From positions 1 through 64,000 of the forward strand of contig NZ_DATBKY010000315.1 in NCBI RefSeq assembly GCF_036555685.1: DNA of 64,000 bases, written 5' to 3'. The translations under genes and the position numbers were made by a program. Shown here piece after piece: positions 7,937 to 15,701 of this stretch. The first letter of the stretch is position 1, and the number at the start of each line of letters is the position of its first letter. The stretch comes from Actinophytocola sp036555685 (GTDB lineage Bacteria; Actinomycetota; Actinomycetes; Mycobacteriales; Pseudonocardiaceae). The notes below the pieces were generated by a model. That model was given only the letters and a program-made list of their open reading frames with translations, was not told the DNA's origin and did not search any database.

Positions 7937-8961
7937 GGCAGGATCAGGTTCACGTCGCCGAACTCGTGCCACAGGTAGTCCGCGTTGACGGCCTCCGCGT
8001 AGGTGCGGTCCAGCAGGTCCCGGCCCGCGATCGCGGCCAGCATGTCCAGGTGCGACGCCCGCGGCTCGTGGAAGCCGGTCAGCAGGCCGTCCACCACGCG
8101 CACCCCACGCGCCGGCGTCACGATCAGGTCCGTCCAGCCCGACGCCGCCGACACGACCCCGGACGGCGACGCCGCCGACTCGATCGCCCGCACGGCCGTC
8201 GTGCCGATCGCGAGCACCCGGCGGCCCTCCGCGCGCGCCGCGTTGACCTGCCGCGCGCTCGCCGCCGGCACCGCGAACCGCTCCGGGTACGGCCGCTCGT
8301 GCGCCTCCGGCGAGGCCACCCCCGTGTGCAGCAGGACCGGTGCGAACTGCACGCCCGCCGACACCAGCTCCGTGACCAGCCGGTCGGTGAACGGCCGCGA
8401 CGCGCTCGGCATCTCCGCGCTGCCCGGCGTCGTGCCGAACACCGTCTGGTAGTACGACAGCGGCCACCGCGCGGCCACGTAGGAGTACCGGATCGGCGCG
8501 CCGAAGGCCGACAGGTACGCGGGGACCCCCCGGCCCAGCGTGTCCACATCGGACTCCCACAGCCGGCCGGCCGAGAACGACCGGCGCAACGTCACCGAAC
8601 CCCCGCCCAGCAACGCGTACCGCTCGCCGGCCGAACCCGCCGGGTACGGCTCCGTCGCCCGCCCGGCCACCCGCCGCAGCTCGACCAGCCAGCGCCCGGA
8701 GGGCAGCTCCGTCGAGAAGTGCACGGCGAGCCCGGCTCCGGCCACCGACACCGCCGCCGGCATCGTCGCCGACGTGTTGACCACCAGCAGGTCACCGGCC
8801 CGCAGCAGCACCGGCAGGTCGGTGAACCGGTGATGCGAGATCCGCCCGGGCTCGCTCACCAGCAGGCGCACCCCGTCCCGCGCGACCCCCCGCGCTTCCG
8901 GGGGTTCGTGCGCCTCGAGCTCGGTGGGCAGGATGAAGTCCATCGCGACCGGCGAGCTCAT
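7933..8961 (-). CDS. QueA-like S-adenosylmethionine:tRNA ribosyltransferase-isomerase family
   Basis: 342 residues, close to the usual QueA length of ~340-350. Family blocks: ERPPEARG-like start region, DGVRLLVSEPGRISHHRFTDLPVLLRAGDLLVVN, the LHTGVASPEAHERPYPERFAVP segment, AIGTTAVRAIES, and the C-terminal GFHEPRASHLDMLAA ending in YLWHEFGDVNLIL. In queuosine synthesis QueA adds the cyclopentene moiety from SAM. No other queuosine gene is present here, so the true substrate may differ. The ATG (8959-8961) overlaps the stop of the upstream SDR gene (ATGA), making a two-gene operon. Confidence 0.85.
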   Translation of the reverse strand: MSSPVAMDFILPTELEAHEPPEARGVARDGVRLLVSEPGRISHHRFTDLPVLLRAGDLLVVNTSATMPAAVSVAGAGLAVHFSTELPSGRWLVELRRVAGRATEPYPAGSAGERYALLGGGSVTLRRSFSAGRLWESDVDTLGRGVPAYLSAFGAPIRYSYVAARWPLSYYQTVFGTTPGSAEMPSASRPFTDRLVTELVSAGVQFAPVLLHTGVASPEAHERPYPERFAVPAASARQVNAARAEGRRVLAIGTTAVRAIESAASPSGVVSAASGWTDLIVTPARGVRVVDGLLTGFHEPRASHLDMLAAIAGRDLLDRTYAEAVNADYLWHEFGDVNLILP

Positions 8962-9641
8962 GCCGATGCCGTGATCTCGGCGAGCCGGATCCGGCCCGAC
9001 GGCGGGCGCGTCGTGACCAGCCGCGTGAACGCCGGCACCACGGTCTCCGGCAGCGGCCGGTCGCTGATGTCCTCGTCCGGGAACGCCTCCTGGTGCATAC
9101 GCGTCCGCAGGTCGCCCGGGTCGACCCACCACACCCGCACGGCCGGTTCCTCCGCGGCGAGCACGTTCGACGCCTGCTCGACGGCCGCCTTCGCGGAGCC
9201 GTAGCCGCCCCAGCCCTCGTAGCCCTCGACCGCGGCGTCCGACGTGACGTTCACGATCGCGCCGCCCCGTTCCCGCAGGCCCGGCAGCGCGAGCTGGACG
9301 AGACCGAGCGGCGCGACGACGTTGACCTCGTACACCGACCGCAGCACGTCGAGCGGGTACTCGCCCAGCCGCGGCTGCGGGCTCGGGCCGAGGATGCCGG
9401 CGTTGTTCACCAGCAGGTCCGCGCCGCCGAGCTCGTCCGCGGCGGCGACCAGCGCCGTCCGGTGGCCCGCGTCGGTCACGTCGCCGGGCACCGCGCGCGC
9501 GTCGCCGATCCACGCGACCGCGGCCTCGAGCGCCGCCGCGTCGCGGGCGTCGACGACCAGCCGCCAGCCGGCTTCGGCGAGTCCGGTGGCGAGCGCGAGG
9601 CCCAGCCCGCGGGACGCCCCGGTGATGATCGCGACAGGCAT
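8958..9641 (-). CDS. Short-chain dehydrogenase/reductase
   Basis: 227 residues, classical SDR. It has the TGASRGLG cofactor loop at residues ~7-14, NNAG around residue 82, a catalytic Ser in VNVTSDA, and YGSAK (Tyr-x-x-x-Lys). The ATG at 9641 is chosen because AAAGGAG sits 7 bases upstream; the earlier ATG at 9662 lacks one. It is coupled to the QueA-like gene by a 4-bp overlap. The substrate cannot be predicted. It is divergent from the histidine kinase gene across a region with nested palindromes. Confidence 0.88.
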   Translation of the reverse strand: MPVAIITGASRGLGLALATGLAEAGWRLVVDARDAAALEAAVAWIGDARAVPGDVTDAGHRTALVAAADELGGADLLVNNAGILGPSPQPRLGEYPLDVLRSVYEVNVVAPLGLVQLALPGLRERGGAIVNVTSDAAVEGYEGWGGYGSAKAAVEQASNVLAAEEPAVRVWWVDPGDLRTRMHQEAFPDEDISDRPLPETVVPAFTRLVTTRPPSGRIRLAEITASA

Positions 9642-9694
9642 CGCGTGTCTCCTTTCGATCACCGCCGACGCTAGGAGCGCGGCGACGGCCGGGC

Positions 9695-9749
9695 ATCGGG
9701 CCCGGGACCGGACGGTCCTCGGTCGATGGACCTAGGTCCTCGGCCCGAT
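9695..9749. promoter_or_regulatory. Nested palindromic operator region, DosR-box-like
   Basis: Two inverted repeats with centres 22 bp apart: GGACCG-GA-CGGTCC at 9705-9718 and GGACCTAGGTCC at 9728-9739. Both are enclosed by ATCGGGCC (9695-9702) and its complement GGCCCGAT (9742-9749). The second fits the NarL-family DosR/DevR pattern GGGAC-4-GTCCC in spacing with one mismatch per half. It lies between the divergent SDR and kinase genes, 34 bases before the kinase GTG, so autoregulation by the adjacent NarL-type regulator is a reasonable inference. Confidence 0.55.
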
Positions 9750-9782
9750 CCGCGAACCCGCGGGTCTGGGTACCGTGGCGAC

Positions 9783-10919
9783 GTGACCGGCTTCGATCGG
9801 GACGAGCTGCGCGAGGTGAGTGCGGCGGTGCTCGCGGTGACCGCGCACCTGTCCGTGCGCGACGTGCTGCGCACGATCCTGACCTCGGCCCGCCGGCTCG
9901 TCGGCGCCCGCTACGCCGCGCTGGGCATCCCGGACGGCGACGGCGGGTTCGGCGAGTTCATCGCCGACGGCGTCACCGACGAGCAGTGGGCGGCGATCGG
10001 CCCGCTGCCGCGCACCCACGGCGTGCTCGCGGTGATGCTCCGCGACCCGAACCCGGTGCGGCTCGCCAACATCCGCGACCACCCGCGGTTCGGCTGGTGG
10101 CCCGCCGCGCACCCGGAGCTGACCGACTTCCTCGGCATGCCGATCGTGGACGGCGACGAGTTCGTCGGCGAGTTGTTCCTGGCCAACAGCTGCAATCCGG
10201 GCGGGTTCACCGCCGCGGACGAGGAGCTGATGCGCCTGCTGGCCGCGCACGCGGCGATCGCGATCGTCAACGCGCGGCTCTACGAGCGCGGGCGCGAGCT
10301 GTCCATCGTGGAGGAACGCAACCGGATCGCGCGCGAGCTGCACGACGCGGTGACGCAGAAGCTGTTCAGCCTCCGGCTCACCGCCGACGCCGCGTCCGCG
10401 CTGCTCGAGCGCGACCCCGCCCGCGCCGCCGCGGAGCTCGCCAACGTGCGCAAGCTCGCGGCCGAGGCGACCGACGAGCTGCGCGCGATCGTCGTCGAGG
10501 CGCGCCCGGCCGACCTGGGCGGCGACGGGCTGGACATCGCGCTGCGCAAGCAGGCGGAACTACTCGACCGGGTGCACGAACCCACGATCCGGTACACCAG
10601 CTGCCACTGCGTGCCGACGCTGACCGAGGCGCGTCAGCAGGCCGTGTACCGGATCGCGCAGGAGGCCTTGCACAACGCGCTGCGCCACGCCGGGGCGTCG
10701 CGCATCGACGTGAAGATGGTGACGGACAAGGGAACCGTGGTGCTCGAGGTGCGCGACGACGGCGCCGGCTTCGAGCCGCGGTCGGCCGAGGGTGCCGGCC
10801 GCCGGCTCGGCCTCACGTCGATGCGCGAGCGGGCGAGGTCGGCGGGCGGCCGGCTCGACGTCGCCTCCGGGCCGGGTCGGGGGACGACCGTGCGGTTGGC
10901 GGTGCCGACCGGTGGCTGA
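9783..10919 (+). CDS. GAF-domain sensor histidine kinase (NarL/DevS type)
   Basis: 378 residues, soluble, without membrane segments. One GAF domain covers ~residues 20-165, followed by a HisKA_3 dimerisation helix with phospho-acceptor His187 in ERNRIARELHDAVTQKLFS. The ATPase domain has an N box (QEALHNALRHA) and G1 (VRDDGAGFE). It resembles DevS/DosT-type kinases but has one GAF instead of two. The GTG at 9783 is preferred; an in-frame start upstream would run through the palindromes. The stop overlaps the response regulator start by 8 bases, so the pair is translationally coupled. The ligand of the GAF domain is unknown. Confidence 0.9.
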   Translation: MTGFDRDELREVSAAVLAVTAHLSVRDVLRTILTSARRLVGARYAALGIPDGDGGFGEFIADGVTDEQWAAIGPLPRTHGVLAVMLRDPNPVRLANIRDHPRFGWWPAAHPELTDFLGMPIVDGDEFVGELFLANSCNPGGFTAADEELMRLLAAHAAIAIVNARLYERGRELSIVEERNRIARELHDAVTQKLFSLRLTADAASALLERDPARAAAELANVRKLAAEATDELRAIVVEARPADLGGDGLDIALRKQAELLDRVHEPTIRYTSCHCVPTLTEARQQAVYRIAQEALHNALRHAGASRIDVKMVTDKGTVVLEVRDDGAGFEPRSAEGAGRRLGLTSMRERARSAGGRLDVASGPGRGTTVRLAVPTGG

Positions 10920-11544
10920 CCGGATCCGCGTGCTAGTCGTCGACGACCATCCCGTGGTGCGCCAGGGGTTGCGCACGTTCCTCGACGTGCAGGACGACCT
11001 CGAGGTGGTCGGCGAGTCCGCCGACGGCACGTCCTGTGTGGACGACGCGGAGCGGCTCGGTCCGGACGTGATCCTGCTCGACCTGCGCATGCCCGGCGCG
11101 GACGGGGTGAGCGCGCTGCACGGGCTGCGCGAGGCCGGGAACCCGGCGAAGGTCCTGGTGATCACGAGCTTCACCGAGCCGTCCGCGGTGCTGCCGGCCG
11201 TGCGCGCGGGCGCGAGCGGCTACGTCTACAAGGACATCGACCCGCCCGCGCTCGCGGCCGCGATCCGTTCGGTGCACGCCGGCCACGTGCTCCTGCATCC
11301 CGACGTCGCCCGGCTGCTGGCCGCGGGCGAGGCGCGCCCGGGTGGCGCCGAGCTGACCGCGCGCGAGCGGGACGTCCTGCTGGAGGTCGCCCGCGGCCGG
11401 TCGAACCGGGAGATCGCCCGCGCGCTGTCGCTGTCGGAGAAGACGGTGAAGACGCACGTCAGCGCGATCTTGGGGAAGCTTGGCGTGCAGGACCGGACGC
11501 AGGCGGCGCTGCACGCGGTCCGGTCGGGGCTGGTGCGGCCCTAG
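10912..11544 (+). CDS. NarL/LuxR-family response regulator
   Basis: 210 residues. The receiver domain has VVDDHPVVRQGL, phospho-acceptor Asp57 in ILLDLRMPG, a Thr/Ser position in VITSFT and Lys in GYVYKDI. The C-terminal LuxR helix-turn-helix covers ~residues 145-200 (LTARERDVLLEVARGRSNREIARALSLSEKTVKTHVSAILGKL region). GTG at 10912 overlaps the kinase stop. It is the cognate regulator of the adjacent GAF kinase, and probably acts at the palindromic region 9695-9749 among other targets (inference). Confidence 0.93.
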   Translation: MADRIRVLVVDDHPVVRQGLRTFLDVQDDLEVVGESADGTSCVDDAERLGPDVILLDLRMPGADGVSALHGLREAGNPAKVLVITSFTEPSAVLPAVRAGASGYVYKDIDPPALAAAIRSVHAGHVLLHPDVARLLAAGEARPGGAELTARERDVLLEVARGRSNREIARALSLSEKTVKTHVSAILGKLGVQDRTQAALHAVRSGLVRP

Positions 11545-11551
11545 CCGGTTC

Positions 11552-11731
11552 GCGCCGCGGCACGCCGGCGAGCACGCCCGCGATGATCAGCACGGCGGCG
11601 AGGAGCTTCAGCGCGTTCAGCCGCTCGTCGAGCAGCAGCGCGGACGCGGCCATGCCGGGCACCGGGACCAGCGCCGAGAACGGGACCACGGTCGACGCCG
11701 GGTAGGTGCGGATGAGGTGCGTGCGTAGTGG
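11552..11731 (-). pseudogene. EamA/DMT transporter remnant (C-terminal ~60 residues)
   Basis: The minus strand reads THLIRTYPASTVVPFSALVPV then a hydrophobic stretch through ERLNALKLLAAVLIIAGVLAGV. This is the last two helices and linker of an EamA-family drug/metabolite transporter (usual ~300 residues). No upstream part exists: the frame runs straight into the neighbouring TfoX-like gene at 11740. It is a decayed relic, convergent with the response regulator gene. Confidence 0.75.
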
Positions 11732-11739
11732 GCCTTGCG

Positions 11740-12054
11740 TCAGCGTTCGACGGCGAGGGCGAAGCGGGCGAAGTCGGCCCAGCGATTCGCGTGGGTGGGT
11801 GGCACGCTGACCCAGTCCTTCATGGGCCGGTCCTTGCCGGAGGGATCGAAGAGGTGCGAGCCGTCGAGCCCGAGCGCCTCCGCGTGGGCCGCACTGTCGC
11901 GCCCCAGCCGGAAGGCGACCTCGCCGTCCAGCAGGCAGGCGAAGGCCTTGCCGTTGTGGTCGGTGAGCGCCGGCTTGCCGAACATGGCGCTCACCGACAC
12001 CCGGTCCGCGCCGAGGTGGTCCTGGAGCTGCGACAGCGGTTCCTGATCAACCAT
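11740..12054 (-). CDS. TfoX/Sxy N-terminal-like protein
   Basis: 104 residues. Matches the TfoX N-terminal fold: VSVSAMFGKPALTDHNGKAFACLLDGEVAFRL, then HLFDPSGKDRPMKDWVSVP. ATG at 12054 gives the expected family length (~100). In Proteobacteria Sxy/TfoX promotes competence gene expression; stand-alone actinobacterial N-terminal-domain proteins have no known role. No clear Shine-Dalgarno precedes the start. It is downstream of the zinc-finger gene, same strand, after a 103-base gap. Confidence 0.72.
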   Translation of the reverse strand: MVDQEPLSQLQDHLGADRVSVSAMFGKPALTDHNGKAFACLLDGEVAFRLGRDSAAHAEALGLDGSHLFDPSGKDRPMKDWVSVPPTHANRWADFARFALAVER

Positions 12055-12157
12055 GGGACGAAAGCCTGCCACGTCCCATGGACAAGCCCGCGGCAGACGC
12101 GTTCGGCGGACTCCCGTTGCGCACGCGGCGGCGGTCCACTCCGACCGGACGCAGACC

Positions 12158-12439
12158 TCAGTCCGTCCGCCCGGCCACCGCGTCACTCGCCAGCCGGACA
12201 CATCCGTCGCAGATACGGACGTCCGGTCCCGCGATCAGCCGCCGCACCTCGCGCGCCGGCCGCGAGCAGAACGAGCACCGCAGCTCGACCGTCGGCGTCC
12301 CGCGTGACGGTGCCACCGAGTCGGCCTCCTCGAGCGCCGACCGCGCGAAGGTCACGCAGCTGTCACAGATGTACACCCCGGGCCCGGCCACCAGCGCTGA
12401 CACCGCATCCCGAGGCTCGCCGCAGAAAGTGCACGTCAT
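12158..12439 (-). CDS. Small protein with two tandem ClpX-type C4 zinc fingers
   Basis: 93 residues made almost entirely of two zf-C4_ClpX units. The first is CTFCG...VYICDSC (residues ~3-29), the second CSFCS...VRICDGC (residues ~55-80); each has Cys-x2-Cys ~17-20 residues before Cys-x2-Cys. ClpX uses a single such finger to dimerise and bind substrates or adaptors. There is no AAA+ module here, so this could be an adaptor or competitor of ClpX (inference). ATG start. Confidence 0.8.
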   Translation of the reverse strand: MTCTFCGEPRDAVSALVAGPGVYICDSCVTFARSALEEADSVAPSRGTPTVELRCSFCSRPAREVRRLIAGPDVRICDGCVRLASDAVAGRTD

Positions 12440-12448
12440 GCGACGACC

Positions 12449-13369
12449 TTAGACCGGCTGCCAATCCGTGTTCGCCCCGCAGACGACGAGGCACGCCAGC
12501 TCCCCGGGCACCGAGCCCGCGAGCCACGCGGCGAACGGGACCGCCCCCGCCGGCTCCACGGCCAGCCGGAACTCCTCCCACAGCCGGTCCCGAGCCGCGA
12601 TGATCTCCGCGTCCGGCACCAGCACCGACCGCACCGACCGCAGCAGCTCGAACGGCAGGTCGCCCACGCGGGTGGCGCCGAGCGCCGACGAGGCGATCGA
12701 CTGGACCGCCGAGTCGACCGGCCGCCCGGCCGCGAGCGCGTCGTGCAGGGCCTGGCACCCGGCGGGCTCCACCGCGACCACGGGCCGCCCCGCCGCACCC
12801 AGCACCGTGCCCGCCGCGAGCCCCCCGCCACCCACCGCGACCACGAGCGAGTCCACGTCGGGGCACTGCGCGACGACCTCCGCCGCGCACGTGCCCTGCC
12901 CGGCGATCACCAGGGGGTCGTTGTACGCCGGCACGTACCGCGAGCCAGGTGCGTCCGCGAACGCCATCGCGGCCGCCGCGGCCTCGGCGTAGGTCGACCC
13001 GTGGCGGATCAGCGACGCGCCCGTCGCCTCGATGCGGCGGGCTTTCGCGGGCGGGACCGACTCCGGCACGTACACCGTCGCCGGCAGGTCGAGCAGCGCG
13101 CTCGCCGCCGCCACGGCCAGCCCGTGGTTGCCACCCGACGCCGTGACCACGCGCGCCGGCCGCGGCCCGCCGAGCAGCGCGTTCAGCGCACCACGCAGCT
13201 TGAACGCGCCCGTCAGCTGCAGCTGTTCCAGCTTCAGCACCAGCGGGCGGCCGTCGACGACCGCGCGCATGACCGGCGTGCGCCGCGCGTAGGGCGCGAT
13301 GCGCGCGGCGGCGCGGTCGACGTCGGCACGGGTCGGCAGGGTGGTGGACAGGCCGGTGGACGGGGTCAT
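12449..13369 (-). CDS. Threonine/serine dehydratase-like PLP enzyme
   Basis: 306 residues, fold type II PLP enzyme. It has the PLP-lysine motif LTGAFKLRGALNAL, the substrate loop TASGGNHGLAVA and a glycine-rich phosphate-binding loop VVAVGGGGLAAGTV. It lacks the C-terminal ACT/regulatory domain of biosynthetic IlvA, so a catabolic-type or serine/threonine dehydratase is likely; the exact substrate is open. ATG at 13369 is used; an in-frame ATG at 13378 is equally possible. It stops 9 bases upstream of the zinc-finger gene, suggesting cotranscription. Confidence 0.83.
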   Translation of the reverse strand: MTPSTGLSTTLPTRADVDRAAARIAPYARRTPVMRAVVDGRPLVLKLEQLQLTGAFKLRGALNALLGGPRPARVVTASGGNHGLAVAAASALLDLPATVYVPESVPPAKARRIEATGASLIRHGSTYAEAAAAAMAFADAPGSRYVPAYNDPLVIAGQGTCAAEVVAQCPDVDSLVVAVGGGGLAAGTVLGAAGRPVVAVEPAGCQALHDALAAGRPVDSAVQSIASSALGATRVGDLPFELLRSVRSVLVPDAEIIAARDRLWEEFRLAVEPAGAVPFAAWLAGSVPGELACLVVCGANTDWQPV

Positions 13370-13487
13370 GCCCACCATCCTGCCAACATCTCGGGCTGGC
13401 CGGCTCAGGGCACGGCGGTGGGCGCGGCGACCGCCGGGGTGGCGGTGGTGTCCGAAACCGGCAGTGTGCAGGGAGTTACCACCGCGG

Positions 13488-13522
13488 GTGGTTCAGACCA
13501 CAGGGCCAACAGGTCTAGACCT
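13488..13522. promoter_or_regulatory. Two DasR-box-like (dre) palindromes
   Basis: GTGGTTCAGACCAC at 13488-13501 and AGGTCTAGACCT at 13511-13522, centres 22 bp apart. The published dre consensus core for the GntR-family GlcNAc regulator DasR is TGGTCTAGACCA. The second site has the full GGTCTAGACC core; the first differs at two central positions. They lie 25-59 bases before the MetE-like start and within the divergent promoter region of the dehydratase. No dasR or nag gene lies in the window, so regulation is inferred from sequence only. Confidence 0.6.
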
Positions 13523-13546
13523 CTTTCGATGGCGCACACTTGACCC

Positions 13547-14584
13547 GTGTCCAGCGCACCCTGGCCGCCCGGCGCGGCGACAGCCATCGGCTCCATGCCC
13601 GGTACGGACCCGCTCGAGGCGGCCACGGTCGTCGTCGGCGAGCTGCCCGACCTGCCGCACCTGCCTGAGCTGCCCGGCCGCGGCCTCGGCACCGACCTCA
13701 TCGGCCGCGCCGCCGCGCTGCTCGTCGACATCTCGGTCGAGGTCGTGCCGACGGCCTACCGGATCACCGCGCGGCCCGGCGCCGACCACCGCCGCGCGGT
13801 CGACCAGCTCCGCCGCGACCTCGACGCCCTCGAGGAGGCCGTTGAGAAGGCGGGTGTCCGGCCGGGCCTGATGAAGGTGCAGGTGGCCGGCCCGTGGACG
13901 CTGACTTCGGAGGTCGAGCTGCCGCGCGGCCACCGGGTGCTGACCGACCCGGGCGCGCTGCGCGACGTCACCGAGTCGCTTGCCGAGGGGCTGCGCGGGC
14001 ACGTGGCCGAGGTGCGCAAGAGGACGGGCGCGGAGGTCGTGGTGCAGCTCGACGAGCCCTCGCTGCCGGCGGTCCTCGCGGGCGTGCTGCCGACGCCGTC
14101 GAAGCTCGGCACCGTGCCCGCGGTCGCCGAGCCGGACGCGCGCGACACGCTCGCCGCGCTCGTCACCGCCGCGCGCGAGGCCACCGGCCGGCCGGTGATC
14201 GTCCACTGCTGCGCACCGCGCCCGCCCGTGGCGCTCATCCGCGGGGCCGGCGCCGACGCGATCGCCCTGGACGCGACGCTGCTGGACGGCACCCCGGCGG
14301 TGCTCGCCGACCAGCTCGGCGAGGCCTTCGACGACGGCTGCGTGCTGTTCCTCGGGCTCGTCCCGTCGGTCGGCCCTTCGGCGCCCCCGACGCTCGAGCG
14401 GCTGGCCCGGCCGGCCCTCGACCTCGTCGACCGCCTCGGCTTCCCGCGCTCGCTGCTCGCCGAACGCGCGGTGCCGACCCCGACGTGCGGCTTGTCCGGT
14501 GCGAGCATCGAGTGGGCGCGCCGCGCGCTGTCGCTGGTCCGCGATCTCGGCAAGGGGTTCGTGGAGCCGCCGGAATCCTGGTGA
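13547..14584 (+). CDS. Cobalamin-independent methionine synthase (MetE C-terminal)-like protein
   Basis: 345 residues; covers only the catalytic C-terminal half of MetE (~750). Zinc-ligand regions are visible: VIVHCCAP (His/Cys) and PTPTCGLSGAS (Cys). The start region TAIGSMPGTDPLEAA is the conserved N-terminal block of the archaeal/actinobacterial short MetE family. In mycobacteria a homologue also sits next to ligA. It may use a methyl donor other than methyl-tetrahydrofolate polyglutamate. GTG at 13547; no other start fits. Expression may be controlled by the two dre-like boxes upstream. Confidence 0.8.
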   Translation: MSSAPWPPGAATAIGSMPGTDPLEAATVVVGELPDLPHLPELPGRGLGTDLIGRAAALLVDISVEVVPTAYRITARPGADHRRAVDQLRRDLDALEEAVEKAGVRPGLMKVQVAGPWTLTSEVELPRGHRVLTDPGALRDVTESLAEGLRGHVAEVRKRTGAEVVVQLDEPSLPAVLAGVLPTPSKLGTVPAVAEPDARDTLAALVTAAREATGRPVIVHCCAPRPPVALIRGAGADAIALDATLLDGTPAVLADQLGEAFDDGCVLFLGLVPSVGPSAPPTLERLARPALDLVDRLGFPRSLLAERAVPTPTCGLSGASIEWARRALSLVRDLGKGFVEPPESW

Positions 14585-14615
14585 CTGTCGGGGGGCGCGA
14601 GTAGCGTCCCGGGCC

Positions 14616-15698
14616 ATGACCACAGTGCTCGCCATCGGTACGAAGAAGGGCCTGTTCCTCGCGCGGAGCGACGAGGGCCGGGCCACCTGGTCGGTCACGG
14701 GTCCGCACCACGCGATGAACGACGTGTACGCGGTCGCGTTCGACACCAGGCGCGGGGAGCCGCGGCTGCTCGCCGGGATCACCAGCGAGCACTACGGCCC
14801 CAGCGTGGCGTTCAGCGACGACCTCGGGGCGACGTGGCAGGAGCCGGACCACGCGCCGATCGCGTTCCCCGCCGGCACCGGGGCCGCGCTCGCCCGCGTG
14901 TGGCAGTTCGCGCCGGGGCCGGCGAGCACGCCCGAGGTCGTGTACGCGGGCGTCGAGCCGTCGGCGGTCTTCCGGTCCGTGGACGGCGGCGAGACCTACG
15001 AGCTGGTGCGCGGCCTGTGGGACCACCCGCACCGGCCGGACTGGGGAGCGGGGTTCGGCGGGCAGGCGGTGCACACGATCCTGCCGCACCCGGCCGACGA
15101 GGCGCGGATGACGGTCGCGATGTCGACCGGCGGCGTGTACGTCACCGCGGACGGTGGCGACAGCTGGCGGGCCCGCAACGTCGGGATCCAGGCCTACCGC
15201 AACCCCGACCCGTACCCGGAGTTCGGGCAGTGCGTGCACAAGGTCGCGCAGCATCCGGACCGGCCGGACCGGTTCTTCCTGCAGAACCACCACGGCGTGT
15301 ACCGCAGCGACGACGCGGCCGAGAGCTGGCAGTCCATCGCGGACGGTCTGCCGGCCGACTTCGGCTTCCCGATGGTGGCCCACCCGCACCGGCCGGACGT
15401 GATCTACAACTTCCCGCTGCAGGCCGACGTGATGCGCTTCGCACCGGGCGGCCGGTGCGCGGTGTACCGCAGCGAGGACGCCGGCAAGTCGTGGGACGCG
15501 CTGACGGACGGCCTGCCGGACGACTTCTGGAGCGGCGTGCTGCGCGACGCGATGTGCGCGGACGACGACGACCCGGCGGGCGTGTACTTCGGCACGCGGT
15601 CGGGCTCGGTGTACGCGAGCCGCGACGAGGGCGAGCACTGGCAGCTGGTCGGCGAGCAGCTGCCGGACGTCCTGTGCGTGCGGGCCGTGGTGGTGTAG
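14616..15698 (+). CDS. BNR/sialidase-like beta-propeller protein
   Basis: 360 residues, no signal peptide. Several Asp-box/BNR-type blades (S-x-D-x-G-x-T/S-W) are visible: FSDDLGATWQ, RSVDGGETY, VTADGGDSW, RSDDAAESW, RSEDAGKSW and ASRDEGEHW. These repeats form six- or seven-bladed propellers of sialidase/YVTN type, often photosystem-assembly-like or glycosyl-hydrolase-like, but no sialidase active site can be claimed. ATG at 14616. It is followed 3 bases later by a MoaD/ThiS-like gene, a pair that seems recurrent in actinobacteria (recalled). Confidence 0.82.
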   Translation: MTTVLAIGTKKGLFLARSDEGRATWSVTGPHHAMNDVYAVAFDTRRGEPRLLAGITSEHYGPSVAFSDDLGATWQEPDHAPIAFPAGTGAALARVWQFAPGPASTPEVVYAGVEPSAVFRSVDGGETYELVRGLWDHPHRPDWGAGFGGQAVHTILPHPADEARMTVAMSTGGVYVTADGGDSWRARNVGIQAYRNPDPYPEFGQCVHKVAQHPDRPDRFFLQNHHGVYRSDDAAESWQSIADGLPADFGFPMVAHPHRPDVIYNFPLQADVMRFAPGGRCAVYRSEDAGKSWDALTDGLPDDFWSGVLRDAMCADDDDPAGVYFGTRSGSVYASRDEGEHWQLVGEQLPDVLCVRAVVV

Positions 15699-15701
15699 CC
15701 G

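Noticed and set aside
5582..8560. ~990-codon minus-strand open frame
   Set aside because: Antisense to the DUF350, aminopropyltransferase and QueA-like genes; composition typical of GC shadow frames with no domain.
13405..13731. Minus-strand open frame across the dre-like sites
   Set aside because: Overlaps the MetE-like gene start and has no recognisable protein pattern.
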